Shown here piece after piece: positions 21,799-33,221 of a DNA stretch of 64,000 nucleotides. The notes below the pieces were generated by a model. That model did no database searches. It was not told the DNA's origin and saw only the letters and a list, made by a program, of their open reading frames with translations. How positions within the stretch are numbered: the stretch's first letter is position 1; every line of letters starts with the position of its first letter. The translations under genes were made by a program, and so were the position numbers. The stretch comes from Flaveria trinervia. Its lineage: Eukaryota > Streptophyta > Magnoliopsida > Asterales > Asteraceae. The stretch spans positions 71,129,932 through 71,193,931 of the forward strand of contig CM046451.1 in assembly GCA_025506515.1 (NCBI GenBank), in the 5' to 3' direction.

Positions 21799-24598
21799 TC
21801 AGTTCTTCAAAACTGAAAGCTCCTTCAATCTTGACACCATCTTCTTGTTGAAATAAGATACTGCATCCTTTTGATCATTGTATTCGTACTTGGTCTCCAT
21901 CATGCATATCTTTTGAAGTGTCTCAAAACTTAGTCCCAATATGTCTTCTTTAGTTGTTAGAGTTTCCATAACACTTTGATGGTGAACTATTTTAAGCTTA
22001 TCTTCTTCTATGATTCTTAGTTCTAATACTTCTTCAATGTTAGCTCCTTTCAAAAGCCCAGCATCATATCTTCTTCTCTTGTATGCTTTTGCATGCAATT
22101 TATCCAACACCTGTACCATGTGAACATATAAGCAAAGATCATTCTATGCTTTTTCATCAGACAACTTTGGGAAGAATTTGTCATGTAAGTATAATGTGTA
22201 GCTGGGGTGGAGCAGTTTGATCTCTACTGGGTCAAAAATTCTTATCTTCTCACGTTTCTTTCCTTCAGCATTCCTCGTAGCACCATTTCTTTTGTTTTCT
22301 TAACATATCCCCACTCAGTTATGGGAATAGTGTATTAGTTTCTTGCTATGACTTTGATGGCTGCTGTTTTCTTATTAGTGTAACCAACCCTCCTTAAGAA
22401 TCCATCATCAACTAATGTAGAGGAGTTAGTGTTTGATATTCTTTCCTTTTGAAGTCTTTTGTTATGTTCAACATCTTCTCTCTTATCCTCCTTCAGCACA
22501 TCATCTATAAATCTTGTTTTCAACTTACCCATAGACACAAAGAAATCTCTTCCCCTTGGATGAATTGGATAGTTGGAGATATTAGGCTTTGCAAGTCTTT
22601 AATGTCTTTCTCAAGAAGACTTAGTAATGCTTCTACATCATGGAAGTATTCAATTATTCCAGACGACCTCTTGATGATTGCACAATCCCACTCTTGATCA
22701 TACTTCCTTGCCATGATCCTGTTGTCTTCCATAGAGTTGGGACTTATGATCTGATCAAACAACTCTATCAAGGTAGACTTTTGCTCTATAATCTCTCTGA
22801 CTGTTGTACCCAAATGTCACACTTTGCCAGGTATAACTGCTCGTGGCTCTTTGATTAGTTTTTCTTTCCCTTTGTGCTGATCTTTAGTTTCAATAGTTAT
22901 AGGATCAGCAGGGAGTTTGCTTTGTTTCTCATATGATGGGTTTGGTGCTTCAGTATTGAATCTCACCCCTGTATCAAGCTCAATAGCCATTACATGTTCC
23001 ATCATCCTCCTAAGCTTACCAACTTTTCTTCCCTTAAGCTCATGTGCCTTGTAGTTGTGACCCTATAGCCAATAGAACATACTGTACTTTCTAAACTTTG
23101 CTATATCACAGTGGCCTATATCTTTCTTGATTTTCTGAATGGCTTGAAATGTTATGAATGCTTCATAGTCATAGTTTGGGATCATGAATCTAGCAAGTTC
23201 AAATTCTTTCAATAGATCCTTTATTTCAGTCACATTCATCCTCTTAACCATATCAAATGGAAACCCATGGTTGATAAGGGTCATAAACATGTTTGACTTA
23301 AGCTTGTCTTTAGTGGTCAGTAGCTCATCAACTTTTGATTCTTTTTGTTCTTTGGGAGACTCATATTTAGTAAGCTCATTCAATTCAACATCATTTTCAG
23401 TTTCAGCATGAGACATAGGCTTTAAAGTTGAAACATTCACTAAGGGAATGTGCTCAAGGGATATAGATTTTGATCTCTTAGGAGAATCTTGTACTTCAAT
23501 CACTTCCTTCTTAACAAGACCCAAGTACTTCCTTTTCCTTGTATATTGAATGATTGGCATTGAAGCTTCAATGGATTCTTTTGTTTGTTTTGATGTAGGA
23601 GAATTAGTTTTAATTTCCTTCATCTTCTTTCTCTGTCTTTCAATCTCCTCATCCTTTCTTTTCAGCTGAGCAAATTATTCTTGTAGAGTCTTATTAGCTT
23701 TGTTGCTCTATAACACAAGTTTTTCTTTTTCAGCCTTCTCATGTGCAATTGACTCTTTTTGTTCTTTGACAAGCTCATACAGAGCATCAATGACTTTATT
23801 GTTATCTTGTATGTTTTCTCTTAATCTTTTCAAAATAGATTATTGCTTCATCAGCTGATCATCTTTTTCTTTTATCATCCTTTTCAACTCTTGAATTCTT
23901 TTCTTTCTATTCATTGACTTGACAACAAATTTGTTCTATTCAGCAACCAGATAACTTTTGCTAACTGGGATATCATCATCACTGAGATCATTTTATTGTA
24001 AGCAATCATATCAACATAGTTAGCTTCTTCTTCTTCTTGATGATGTTTAGCAACAATCTCATCATCATTCAGTTCTTTAAGGGCTACAGTAGCTGAGCTT
24101 GAACTAGACACAACAGCTTGATCTGCCTTTTCTTGATGTGGTTGTTGTTGCTGAAGGTTAGTGACTGGAGAGACAAGTTCCGTATTATATGAATGGACAG
24201 GGGATTAAGTCTTGGTTAGTGATAGTTGAACTGTACTTGTGTGAAGCTAACTCTATCTCCCTAATGTAAAAGCTCTCAGTGGATTGATTTTTTGGAGTTG
24301 GAGGTTATGGAAAAAGTTGTATTTGGAATTGAATTGGTGATAGAGGGTGAATTGATATTGGTTGATTGTTTTGACTGGCTGGTGATTGTGGTTGGGGTGT
24401 TTGAGGTTATTGGTGAATGGGTGATTAATGAGGTGAAGGTGAGGCTTCCACAGAGTTAGTAGGTGAACTCCCTTGAGGTTCTTCCCATATCAATTCCTGG
24501 GGAATGTTGGCATTGGGGTCAACTACATGCGTAAACATAGGCATGTCTTCTCCTACATACCTTCTACTTATCTTATTTAGTACAGATCTCCCTAGGTG
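21799..24598 (-). pseudogene. Extra ORF of element C, C-terminal part
   Basis: It reads leftward in pieces of several frames: a Gln/Pro/Ser-rich part (24598-24112), a Glu/Lys-rich coiled-coil-like part (24111-23640), a region with YTRKRKYLGLVKKEVIEVQD and ALI-like helices (23623-23063), then pieces to a stop at 21799 (KDAVSYFNKKMVSRLKELS). Many stops break it. It sits directly before the PPT, like the aORFs of B, D, E and F. The N-terminal part is at 37368-38060, separated by the insertion of element D. No known domain is recognised. Confidence 0.7.
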
Positions 24599-24603
24599 TG
24601 CTT
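24599..24603 (+). repeat. Target site duplication of element D, left copy
   Basis: TGCTT, identical to 37368-37372, is the 5-bp duplication expected for copia integration. Confidence 0.85.
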
Positions 24604-25338
24604 TGTAGATACATATGTACCTAGTTTATGAGCTTAATGTAAAAGTCTTTCATGTCCTACATATATGTAAATGGATGGTTGAATGAAATACAATGTGCAG
24701 TTTATGCTTATAATGTTTAATATGTTATTGGTTATTGTGCATTAACGCTTATTGAACTAACTATATAGTTTGTGGTTGTTTGAATAGATCTAAGTCAAAT
24801 AATGATTGTGAAACATATTCAAACTTAATCATTTGAAGTTCTCATGCGCATGGCCCATGCTAATGGACCATACGCATGAACAACTTCATGCTAATGAACC
24901 AATCGCATGACTGAACCAGGAGACTGGATCAGTTGCATGATTGTAACATGAGATTGACTTAGTCACACGACTGAACACTCAGTCATGCGAATGGATCAAC
25001 CGCATGACTCGATCACACGACTGAACCATGCTAATGGTTCAGTCTCCCGAATGAAAAGCCCTAACCTATAAATACCACTTAAATCGTGGAAAAACATAAC
25101 ACTTCGAAACCCTACGTACTAAATCGTACCCTAGTCGTCCAGAGACATCTAAGATCCTGTTCCAAGTTCATAGATCGCACTAGATTGATTACAATCGTTC
25201 TTAACAATTAGATTCAATCTACAATTGTTTCTATGTGCGTTCTCACTAATTGGATCGCCAATCAAATAGGATTCTACACTATTTGACTTGGTATACACAT
25301 ATATCAGTTAGTATTTCATTCAATACACGATCCTAACA
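24604..25338 (+). repeat. 5' LTR of element D
   Basis: 735 bp, with a cluster of CGCATGACTGAACC / CACACGACTGAAC motifs (24845-25050) ahead of the TATA box TATAAATA at 25067-25074. Confidence 0.9.
25067..25074 (+). promoter_or_regulatory. TATA box of element D 5' LTR
   Basis: TATAAATA in AACCTATAAATACCAC. In the 3' LTR the site has decayed to AATAAATA (about 37095). Confidence 0.65.
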
Positions 25339-25340
25339 AG

Positions 25341-25352
25341 TGGTATTAGAGC
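25341..25352 (+). other. Primer binding site of element D
   Basis: TGGTATTAGAGC, two bases after the LTR; one mismatch to the initiator tRNA-Met site. The following 25353-25800 is leader without a gene; its part 25565-25765 repeats CATTCGCAC/CACGATTGA motifs like those of the LTR. Confidence 0.85.
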
Positions 25353-25799
25353 TTTGGCTCTTGATTTACGTGTGATTCAATCGATTTGATATAAAAATTG
25401 TGTTTTTCACGCAAAAAACGCAACCTTTTAGTGTCAAAAGTTGTTTTGGACGTCTCCAGATCGTAATGTTAACGTTTTTCCAGCACATGGCAATTAGGGT
25501 TCTTGAAAAATTCGTGTTTTTGCGTCAAAATACCTTAAACCTACGAATTTTCAAGTTTCAGCAGCTTCAGTCGCACGATTGACTCAATCGCACGAGTAAA
25601 TTCATTCGTACATCCATTCGTACGACTGAATAACCCATTCGCATCATTCATTTGCACCTGTCCATACGCACGATTGATTCATCCACATTGGTTCATTCGC
25701 ACGTTTGAGCCATCCACATTGTTCAATCGCACGATTAGCCCAATCAGACACCTTCATTCGCACAAGTACAACAATTTGTTCAAATTTTAAAGTTAAGAG

Positions 25800-28306
25800 T
25801 AACGGAGGATCAGTATTCTGCGTTCACCACAGGTAGGGATTCAAGTATCCAGAATCTATTGCTTCTGGAAAACGAAGTGGGGAATCATAACAAACCATCG
25901 AAGCTAATCACGTTAGATGATTACCCACAGTGAAAGTCTATGCTTTGCTCACTCAGTCAATTCTGAAGGACATTTTCCATCAATTTTCTGAGAACAAGCA
26001 AGCAAAGAAGCTGTGAGGGATGCATTGGAAAAGAGGTATGAGGGAAATGTATCATTGAAAGCTCTGAAGTCTAAAGCATTGAAGAAGGAGTTTGACAACT
26101 TCTCATCAATGGTAAAGGCGAGCTTGGACGATGTAATTGATCGGTTCTATCACTTGATGAGCGAGTTGCACACTCATGGAGTCACCACTTCTATGGAAGA
26201 CAAAGTTTCAAACTTTGCAGATGGGTTGCCTAAAAATTGGAGTTCGTTTGTTTCCAACCTTAGACAAAATGATATGCTCGTGAAGTTAGACATCAAAGAC
26301 TTCATTCTGAAACTATGGGAGGAAGAGTTGAGGATGAAGTACAGGGCCCATAAGTCATCATATGATCAGAATACGGCATTGTACAACTCAATCCCACAAG
26401 CTAAAATGCCTAGAGCACCACTTCAAATGGCATTTGTGTCGAGTTCAGCTGGTCCATCTCAAGCCTCTTCTTCAGTATCTGACACGTCAGGGTCATCTGG
26501 TACCCAATACATAGCACCTGAAGCAAATGCTACAAAACTGAAGACCAAGAATCTCGGGAATGTGACTGTTGAGGTAGCAAAGGAGCACATGGACCTCTTA
26601 GCAGCGGTAGTCCACTCCTATGATGGGCTAGTTGCTAGGAAAATTGGGAACTACCATCTGGCAGATGAGGACTACGAGCAGGTAGATGAGACAGAGCTGG
26701 AATAGAAGGACATAATATAGGCCTTAGCAAGTGTTGTCAAGAGTGCTAAGAAGTTTGTCAAGAAAACCGGATAGAACTTGGTTGCTACTCAGGACACAAC
26801 TTTCGGTTTTGACAAATCCAAGGTTACCAGCTTCAACTGTGGGGAAAAGGGACACTTCAAACGTGAATGTGTGAAGCCTAAGAAGACGGGAAATGGGAAT
26901 CCATTCTCATCTTTCTCTTGTCAGGAGAAGCCCACAAACAGTCCTACTTCGTCGAGCAAGGATCCTAAAGCCGTAACAACTCATGATGACGAAGAACAAG
27001 ATTGGAGCTTCCGGTTTGTGTCTCCGGGAGAATCCAACATTGCTTGTGTCGAGGATCTAGATAACGACTTAGCAAGTGAAGGTGATATTGTAGTGGAGCT
27101 TACGATGTCCAATGTTGAAGAATATGCAATAGTAGTTGATCACCTACCTGAAGAAGGGACAAGTACAACAAGTCCAAAATCACCAGAACCAGAGAAGTCA
27201 GACACTGCTTTCATGGCTGATTCAACCACTCCCTCTCAGGTAAGTTCCGTTACTCAAGAAGACACTAAGAAGACACTAAGAAACAAAGGCTAATGAAATT
27301 AAGTTGTAGCATTTAACCAAGCTAATGAAATTAAGTTCTATCTTAACTCCCTAGAAGACACTAAGAAACAAAAGGCAGTTTAGGAAGTAGAAGTAAATTC
27401 AGTAAAACAAAAACTACATAGTTGGACAAGTTCATCCCACATTGTCCAACACTTAGTGAGAGAGCGTAATAATAGGGAGGGCTTGGGATATAAAGTGGTA
27501 CCACCACCACATGAGATCTTGATGAATGCAAAAAGTAAACCAATAAATAATAACCCAATCAAGGATCATGTGGTGTCCACTCCTCTTGTAAGTGATCTAG
27601 ATTCCGCATATAAATCCAATGAATCTATCACTAAACAAAAGGATGCCACTTCAAAATCAAAAGGTAAAATGCCTTATGTTAATTTGGACAAACAATTTGA
27701 AAAGGTTAAAGTTAAGTCTGGGTTAACCAAGTCTAATTCTGAACCCAAAAAGACCAAACAAATTAACCACCCACACGCTTCATGTCTAAGTCCAGAGAAA
27801 CAAAAAGGTAAAGATGTTAAAAATGTTCAAACAATTAAATTTGTTAAACCGGATAAAACATCTAAGAAAGAAATGCCAAAACCCAAACAAACCAATGTCA
27901 CATGTGTGTCATATACTTCTCCACAGAAAAAGGTAAATCGTCAAGTTGAAAGCAGATCATGCTACAACTGTGGGAAGTATGGGCACATAGCGTCTTATTG
28001 CCATTATTATCAGACACCAAAGAAAAAGATTGAACTTTATGACACTAAGGCAAGCTTTTCCAAAAGAATCTCCTGACTCCACCAAAATGAGTCAGTGAAC
28101 CTAAAGTTCAATCTATCAGCCAGTCGTTTGTTTCACAAACAGGCCTTACACAAATTTGGCTTATGGGAAGAAAAGCCTTTATCTGGTAATGAGAACATAG
28201 ACAGTTGATCTTCCCTCACCCTCAAATGGACAATGGGTAGAGTTTTTATGATGTGTGATGCCTCTGGACACCCAAGCCGGTTAAGGCTTGGGTCCCTCAC
28301 CTTAAC
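25800..28306 (+). pseudogene. gag: Gag of element D, decayed
   Basis: Coding similarity begins near 25800 (EDQYSAFTTGRDSS) and is stopped at about 25931. The main Gag piece is 26013-26705 (LEKRYEGN, FYHLMSELHTHGV, LPKNWSSFVSNLRQ), the copia Gag_pre/UBN2 type. The first zinc knuckle near 26824-26870 has Ser instead of the first Cys (SFNCGEKGHFKREC). A Ser/Glu-rich linker follows, then a Lys-rich piece (27456-28076) with an intact CCHC knuckle (CYNCGKYGHIASYC). Several frame changes and stops follow. The expected Gag end (W-V-P-H-L-N-stop) is at 28307-28309. Confidence 0.85.
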
Positions 28307-28330
28307 TAATGTTTTCAATTGAATGTGCAG
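28306..28330 (+). promoter_or_regulatory. Gag stop and splice-acceptor-like site, element D
   Basis: The Gag stop TAA overlaps CTAAT (branch-point-like), followed by TTTTC and GTGCAG|GG. The protease frame (WIVDSG at 28360) is offset by -1 from the Gag frame. It matches the sites in E and F. Confidence 0.55.
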
Positions 28331-29400
28331 GGTGTTCACTATAGTGCTGAAACAACACTTGGATTGTAGATAGCGGAGCATCACGCACATGACAGAAAAC
28401 CGGGCACTCCTATCAAACTTCAAACAAATCAAAGGAGGTCATGTTTCTTTTGCTGGGAAAAAGGAGGGTAGATCACAGCTCAAGGGGAAGTAGGGAACTA
28501 GAATGTTAAGTCTGATAAGGTAAACTAGGTCCAACAACTTTAGAACAATTTACTTTCTGTGTCCCAAATATGTGACAAAGGATTTAAATTAGTTTTTGAT
28601 AACACAAAGTGCTATGTCTTGAAAAAGGACTATGTGATCCTGGAGGACTAAGTCTTAATTCGCCTTAAGATATAATGACCTTTATGTCTTGGATCTATCA
28701 AAGGCCTCAACAATGGATCATCAAGTATAATGCTTCCTGTCAAAAGCTACCAAGAAGGATTCAATCTCCTAGCATAGGAGATGGGGCACATCAATCCATG
28801 GAAGATGAACCACTTGATCCAGAATGATCTCGTGCGAGGAGTCAATGTCAAGAACTTCCAACTCTTGGACTTTTGTATCACTTACAAGAAAGGCAAACAG
28901 ACAAAGAAGTCTCATAAGGCAAAAGAAAGTTAATTCTATAGAACTGCCTCTTGAGCTTCTTCACATGGATTTGTTTGGTCCAGTCAGTACAAGAAGCATA
29001 GCAGGCGACTTGTACTTCTATGTAGTTACAGATGACTACTCAAGAATCTCTTGGGTAATGTTTTTGAAATCAAAGTCAGAGACATTTGAGTCATTCAAAG
29101 AATTAGTAACTACACTAGAGTCTCTCTACAAGGTGAAGGTAAGACAAGTGCGCTCAGACAACGAAACCGAGTTCAAGAACCAATGGATGGAGGCTTTCTG
29201 CAAAGAAAAGGGAATTGTGCACCAGTTCACTTCGCCTACCTCCTTAGATGAATGGGGTTGCTGAGAGAAAGAATCGCAATTTAATAGAGACCGCGCGCAA
29301 AATGCTTGCAGACTCGAAACTGCCTATCTAATTTTGGAATGAGGCAGTAGCCAATGCGTGTTACACGCTAAATCGAGTTCTGGTAGTAAAACATCATGGC
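28331..29400 (+). pseudogene. pol: Pol of element D: protease and integrase
   Basis: Protease active site WIVDSGAS is readable at 28360-28383, then a stop two codons later (lost base before the His-Met-Thr). Integrase core appears at 28824-29264: LELLHMDLFGPVSTRS, VVTDDYSRISWVMFL, VRSDNETEF (Glu for the usual Gly). The frame breaks before the catalytic Glu motif, which is still visible in another frame (NGVAERKN, about 29250-29275). The region is strongly decayed. Confidence 0.85.
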
Positions 29401-31299
29401 AAGACGTGTTACGAGTTACTTTAACGACGTAAACCAAATTTTGAGTATCTCGAATCATTTAGAGCACCATGCACGTTGCTTAAAAAAATTTAGGATGGAA
29501 GTTTAGCGAGAAGGCTGAAGAGGGCATCTTTCTAGGAAACACATACTGAATAAGAGAGTTTACACAACTCAACGGGTCAAGTAGAGGTGTGGTGTAACGT
29601 CGATGTTCAGAGATACACACCCCACCTGCTGGAAAATGACCCGCTTTCTTTTTCGACTATGATGGATTCTTCAAGTCCTTCAACATCTCTCTCTCCGTTA
29701 TGATTTAGCAGCAAAAATGATGTATGATGTTCTAACACACCATCACAGGAATCTACATCATTCTGGCTACACAAGGTGACCATCTACTAACTTAGTGGGA
29801 GCACTCGAGGTAAGTGACTCTTCCTCTGATGATGAAGCCGTGAAGAATGATCAGGACACTCAGGAGTAACAGGTTCCTCATACTGCAAGTCCACAAACAT
29901 CTGACATTGATGCCTCTGAGTCTTCGGAACCTCACCACTCCTACTGCCTCATATACTAAACCAAATGTTCATAATCTTGATTCTGAGGTAGTTATTCCCA
30001 CCACTCCTGGATCACACCTAAATGTCTATCATCCTCTGGACAATGTCATTGGGGATGTCAGATCAGGGGTTCAGACTAGAAATTAGTTGTATTCAATGAT
30101 TATGTCTCAGTATTGGAGAAAGGGTACCTCATGATGGTGCTTATCATTGTTTTTGTGTCTCAGTTCGAGCCAAAATACATTAGTCAAGCCCTAAATGATG
30201 AGTGCCATGCAAGAAGACTTCTTCAGTTCAAGAAGTTAGGTGTATGGACACTGGTAGATAGACCTAAAGGTGTTAAGGTCATTGGCACCAAATGGGTCTT
30301 GAAATGTAAGAAAGATACCAAGGTGTCATCATCCGGAACAAGGCTCGGCTTGTAGTTCAAGGATTTTGACAAGTCGAGGGAATTGATTACTTGAAGTATT
30401 TGCACTAGTGGCAAGAATGGAAGCATCCGCATCTTCCTAGCATATGCCTCTTACATGAAGATTAAAGTCTATCAATTGGATGTAAAGAGTGCATTTCTTC
30501 ATGGTGAAATCCTAGAAACAGTATGTCAGTCAACCCGAGGGATTTGAGGATCCATATCATCGGGACAGAGTTTACAAACTACATAAGGCTCTCTACGGGC
30601 TACACCAAGCCCCGAGAGCATGGTATGAAAACTCTCAACTCACCTTGTGAAACATGGATTTCTCAGAGGTGTAATTGACTGTACACTGTTCATCAAAGAG
30701 AAAGATGGTGATCTGCTGCTGGTTCAAATTTACATTGATGACATAATCTTCGGTTCCAAGAACGAATAATATTATGTAAAGAATTTGAAGCAGTAATGAA
30801 AGCATAATTTGAAATGAGTGCCATGGGAGAGATGAAGTTCTTTCTCGGCTTATAGGTGGATCAAACACCGAAGGGGATATTTCTACATCAGACCAAGTAT
30901 GTCGAGGATATTCTCCGCCAGTTTGATATGGAGAATGCTTCCCTAGCTGGGAATCCACTTGCTACAAACCATGATGTAGCACCCGACGAGAATGGTGATC
31001 TAGTTGATGCCACCATGTACCAAGGAATGATTGGATCCCTCATGTACCTCACTGCCTCAAGACCTGATATCATGTATGCAACGTGTCTTTGTTCAAGATA
31101 TCAGGAAAAACCAAAAGTAAACCATTTTATTGGGGTCAAGAGGATATTTCATTATCTAAGGGTACACCAACACTTGGGTTATGGTATCCTCATGACGATG
31201 ACTTTGAGCTTACCACGATACAACGATTCGGATTATGGTGGCTGCAAGATGAATTACAAATCTACATTAGTAGTTTGTCAATTCTTTGGGAGAAGATAG
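29401..31299 (+). pseudogene. pol: Pol of element D: integrase C-term, RT, RNase H start
   Basis: Pieces in changing frames: linker with NVIGDVRSGVQTRN (about 30040), RT fingers GTKWVLKCKK (30285) and VKSAFLHGE (30485), LYGLHQAP (30595). The catalytic box is YIDD at 30731-30742, a conservative Val to Ile change. FEMSAMGEMKFFLGL, then SLMYLTASRPDIMYATC (31030-31090) follow. RNase H starts (NDSDYGGCKM) but similarity ends near 31300, so most of RNase H is missing. Confidence 0.85.
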
Positions 31300-31329
31300 T
31301 CACGTGCAAAAGAAAATTTATGCTCTAAC

Positions 31330-31460
31330 AAGAAAATAGGTTGTGTGCCTCTCTGCTGTGCGATGACACTGATCTGAGGATAAGCATAACCTAGATATTC
31401 TAGAGTTCATTGTTGTTTGCCGCCTCTCTACTGTGTGGTGGCACTGACCTGAGGCTTGGC
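31330..31460 (+). repeat. Imperfect direct repeat after truncated RNase H
   Basis: Two stretches with CTCTCT, CTGTG, GACTGA/CACTGA and CTGAGG (about 31345-31384 and 31418-31459), about 73 bp apart. It marks the place where pol similarity ends. Confidence 0.45.
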
Positions 31461-31908
31461 TTCTCTTTAAAGCTGTAAGAATAGTCTCTTCTTTTCAAAA
31501 TACTCGTAGACCGCTCAAAAAACTCCCGTGGAATGTTGATTACCATATAAGCATGGGCTCCACAAATGTTGGTTGAAATAACATAACCTATTCTATCACC
31601 AATCAGTGCCAAAAGTCTATGTATGGATTTAAGTGGACAATTATACTGACAATCAGTGTGGCTGCAATTCTTGAAAATCCAAATCAACGTATGCACCTCG
31701 TCGTACCAGTATGATTTGCTAAATTGCTAAATGACCCTCGATGAAAACAAGAATCTAGCATCAACTGGATTTGGAAACACGTCCTGAATGATTTGATTAC
31801 TTGTATGATTCCATAATGAATCGTTTCACTCATGGTCAAAATAATTTGAAGCTGCTGTTCAATGAAATAAATCTGATAGATTTCTATCTTAGGATTTCCA
31901 CTCCACAC
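31400..31908 (-). pseudogene. Unidentified antisense ORF pieces inside element D
   Basis: Two overlapping - strand open frames (31908-31684 and 31696-31400) replace the expected RNase H. The translation (for example CPLKSIHRLLALIGDRIGY, then ISTNICGAHAYMVINIPREFFER) has normal protein composition and no low complexity, unlike antisense shadows elsewhere. I do not recognise a family. It could be a captured host gene fragment, part of another transposon, or chance. Confidence 0.3.
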
Positions 31909-31909
31909 A

Positions 31910-32511
31910 AAAACATTTTAGTTCTGTTAGTTAAATTTTATTTTGTTTAAATTCGTTTGAGTCAGTTTAGTTGTATGTGTCAGACTATGGCGTGGAATTC
32001 AATCTGCAATTTAATCACTTAAAAGGGTCACTTTTGAGGTGATCACACATGCTTTCAATGTAAAATGATCACGTCTGAGGTGACAAATTGTTTTAAAAGG
32101 ATCACGTTGAGGTGATCAAAAGTTTTCCAAGTTAAAAGGATCATGTCGGAATGATCATATGCCAAAATGTTTAATCAAATGTTAAAGGGTGTAAAATGTC
32201 AAATGGTCATAAACTCAAAATCATGAGTATGATCAATTCGCACGACTGGACCATAAGTATGGATGAGGTGCCCGATTGGACCATACTTATGCCCTAGAAA
32301 ACCGAATGGAGCATGAGTATGAACCATTCACACGAATGGCTTACAAGAGATGAGCTAGTCGCCCAAATGGAGTGACCGAATGAGTCAGCTGCCCGACTGA
32401 AACCCAATTAGCCGACTGAATGTGATCGCCTGAACCAATCGCACGACTGAGGTCCAATCGCCTGAATGAATGAGCGAATGGGTCCAGTCGCCCGATTGAA
32501 ATCAGATTCAG
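31910..32511 (+). repeat. Palindrome-rich spacer of element D, first part
   Basis: No gene is seen. About 32025-32165 holds four degenerate units of about 42 bp built on GATCAC...GTGATC; the clearest palindrome is at 32100-32117. From 32230 to 32510 the motif changes to CGCACGACTGA / GCCCGATTGA, the same as in the D LTR; AGTCG-CA-CGACT is a perfect inverted repeat. Confidence 0.8.
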
Positions 32512-32520
32512 TATAAATAG
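32512..32520 (+). promoter_or_regulatory. TATA box before aORF of element D
   Basis: TATAAATAG follows the palindromic cluster directly. It lies 710 bp before the aORF ATG, with a possible 5' UTR intron in between. Confidence 0.6.
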
Positions 32521-32738
32521 GGCCATAGTCAAATCGCATAAACTCATCGCCCCCTATTCGCCCTAAAATAGCATAAAGTGCCGTTACTCTGCAAAAATTT
32601 CTTCAAACATGATTTGCCTACCTATTTCAACATCTAACATTTTCTAGTGATTTTACACGTATAATGTGGTGCAACCTAACAAAAATCTGCCGATTTGAAC
32701 CCTAATTCACGACTTTCGGCCCTAATCAAGAGCGCGAA

Positions 32739-33217
32739 GTAAAAATGGACAAATAACCTAACTAAACTAAGTAAAATGTTTAATCAAGGTTATTAGGTGA
32801 TAGTAGAGTGAGAGCAGTCAGACCAATACACAAAGTCTAATTGATGTTTTGGTAAAAATTCGAATTTCATTCAAACAGACAGTAGGTCAGGCGACTGACA
32901 CCCGGATGAACTCCAATCGCCAGACTGAGCTGGTCGAATGACTCAGTCAGCCGAATGAATGGTATGAATGAGCTCAGTCGGCTGACTGAACCAATCGCAG
33001 GTTAGTCACCCGATTGAACTCAGTCGCATGTTCAGTCACCCGACTGTATTTAGTCGCATGTTAGGTCAAATGACCGAATCCAGTCGCATGTTAGGTCAAA
33101 CGACCGAATCCAGTCATGTGGTTCAATCGCATGATTCAACCAGACTAATTTCAAATAGTTAACTTGAACTGATTTTTGTTGTGTTGTGATCTAATGTCTA
33201 TGTGTCTTGTATTACAG
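32739..33217 (+). other. Possible 5' UTR intron with second palindrome cluster
   Basis: A donor-like GAA|GTAAAA (32739) and an acceptor with CTAAT (33191), a T-rich tract and TTACAG (33217) bracket 479 bp. The ATG of the aORF follows 4 nt later. The interval contains a second cluster of CAGTCGCACGACTG-type motifs (32880-33140). Splicing is not proven. Confidence 0.35.
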
Positions 33218-33221
33218 ATTG

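Noticed and set aside
22449..23411. + strand ORFs (for example 22449-22697, 23184-23411)
   Set aside because: They are shadows of the - strand extra ORF of element C.
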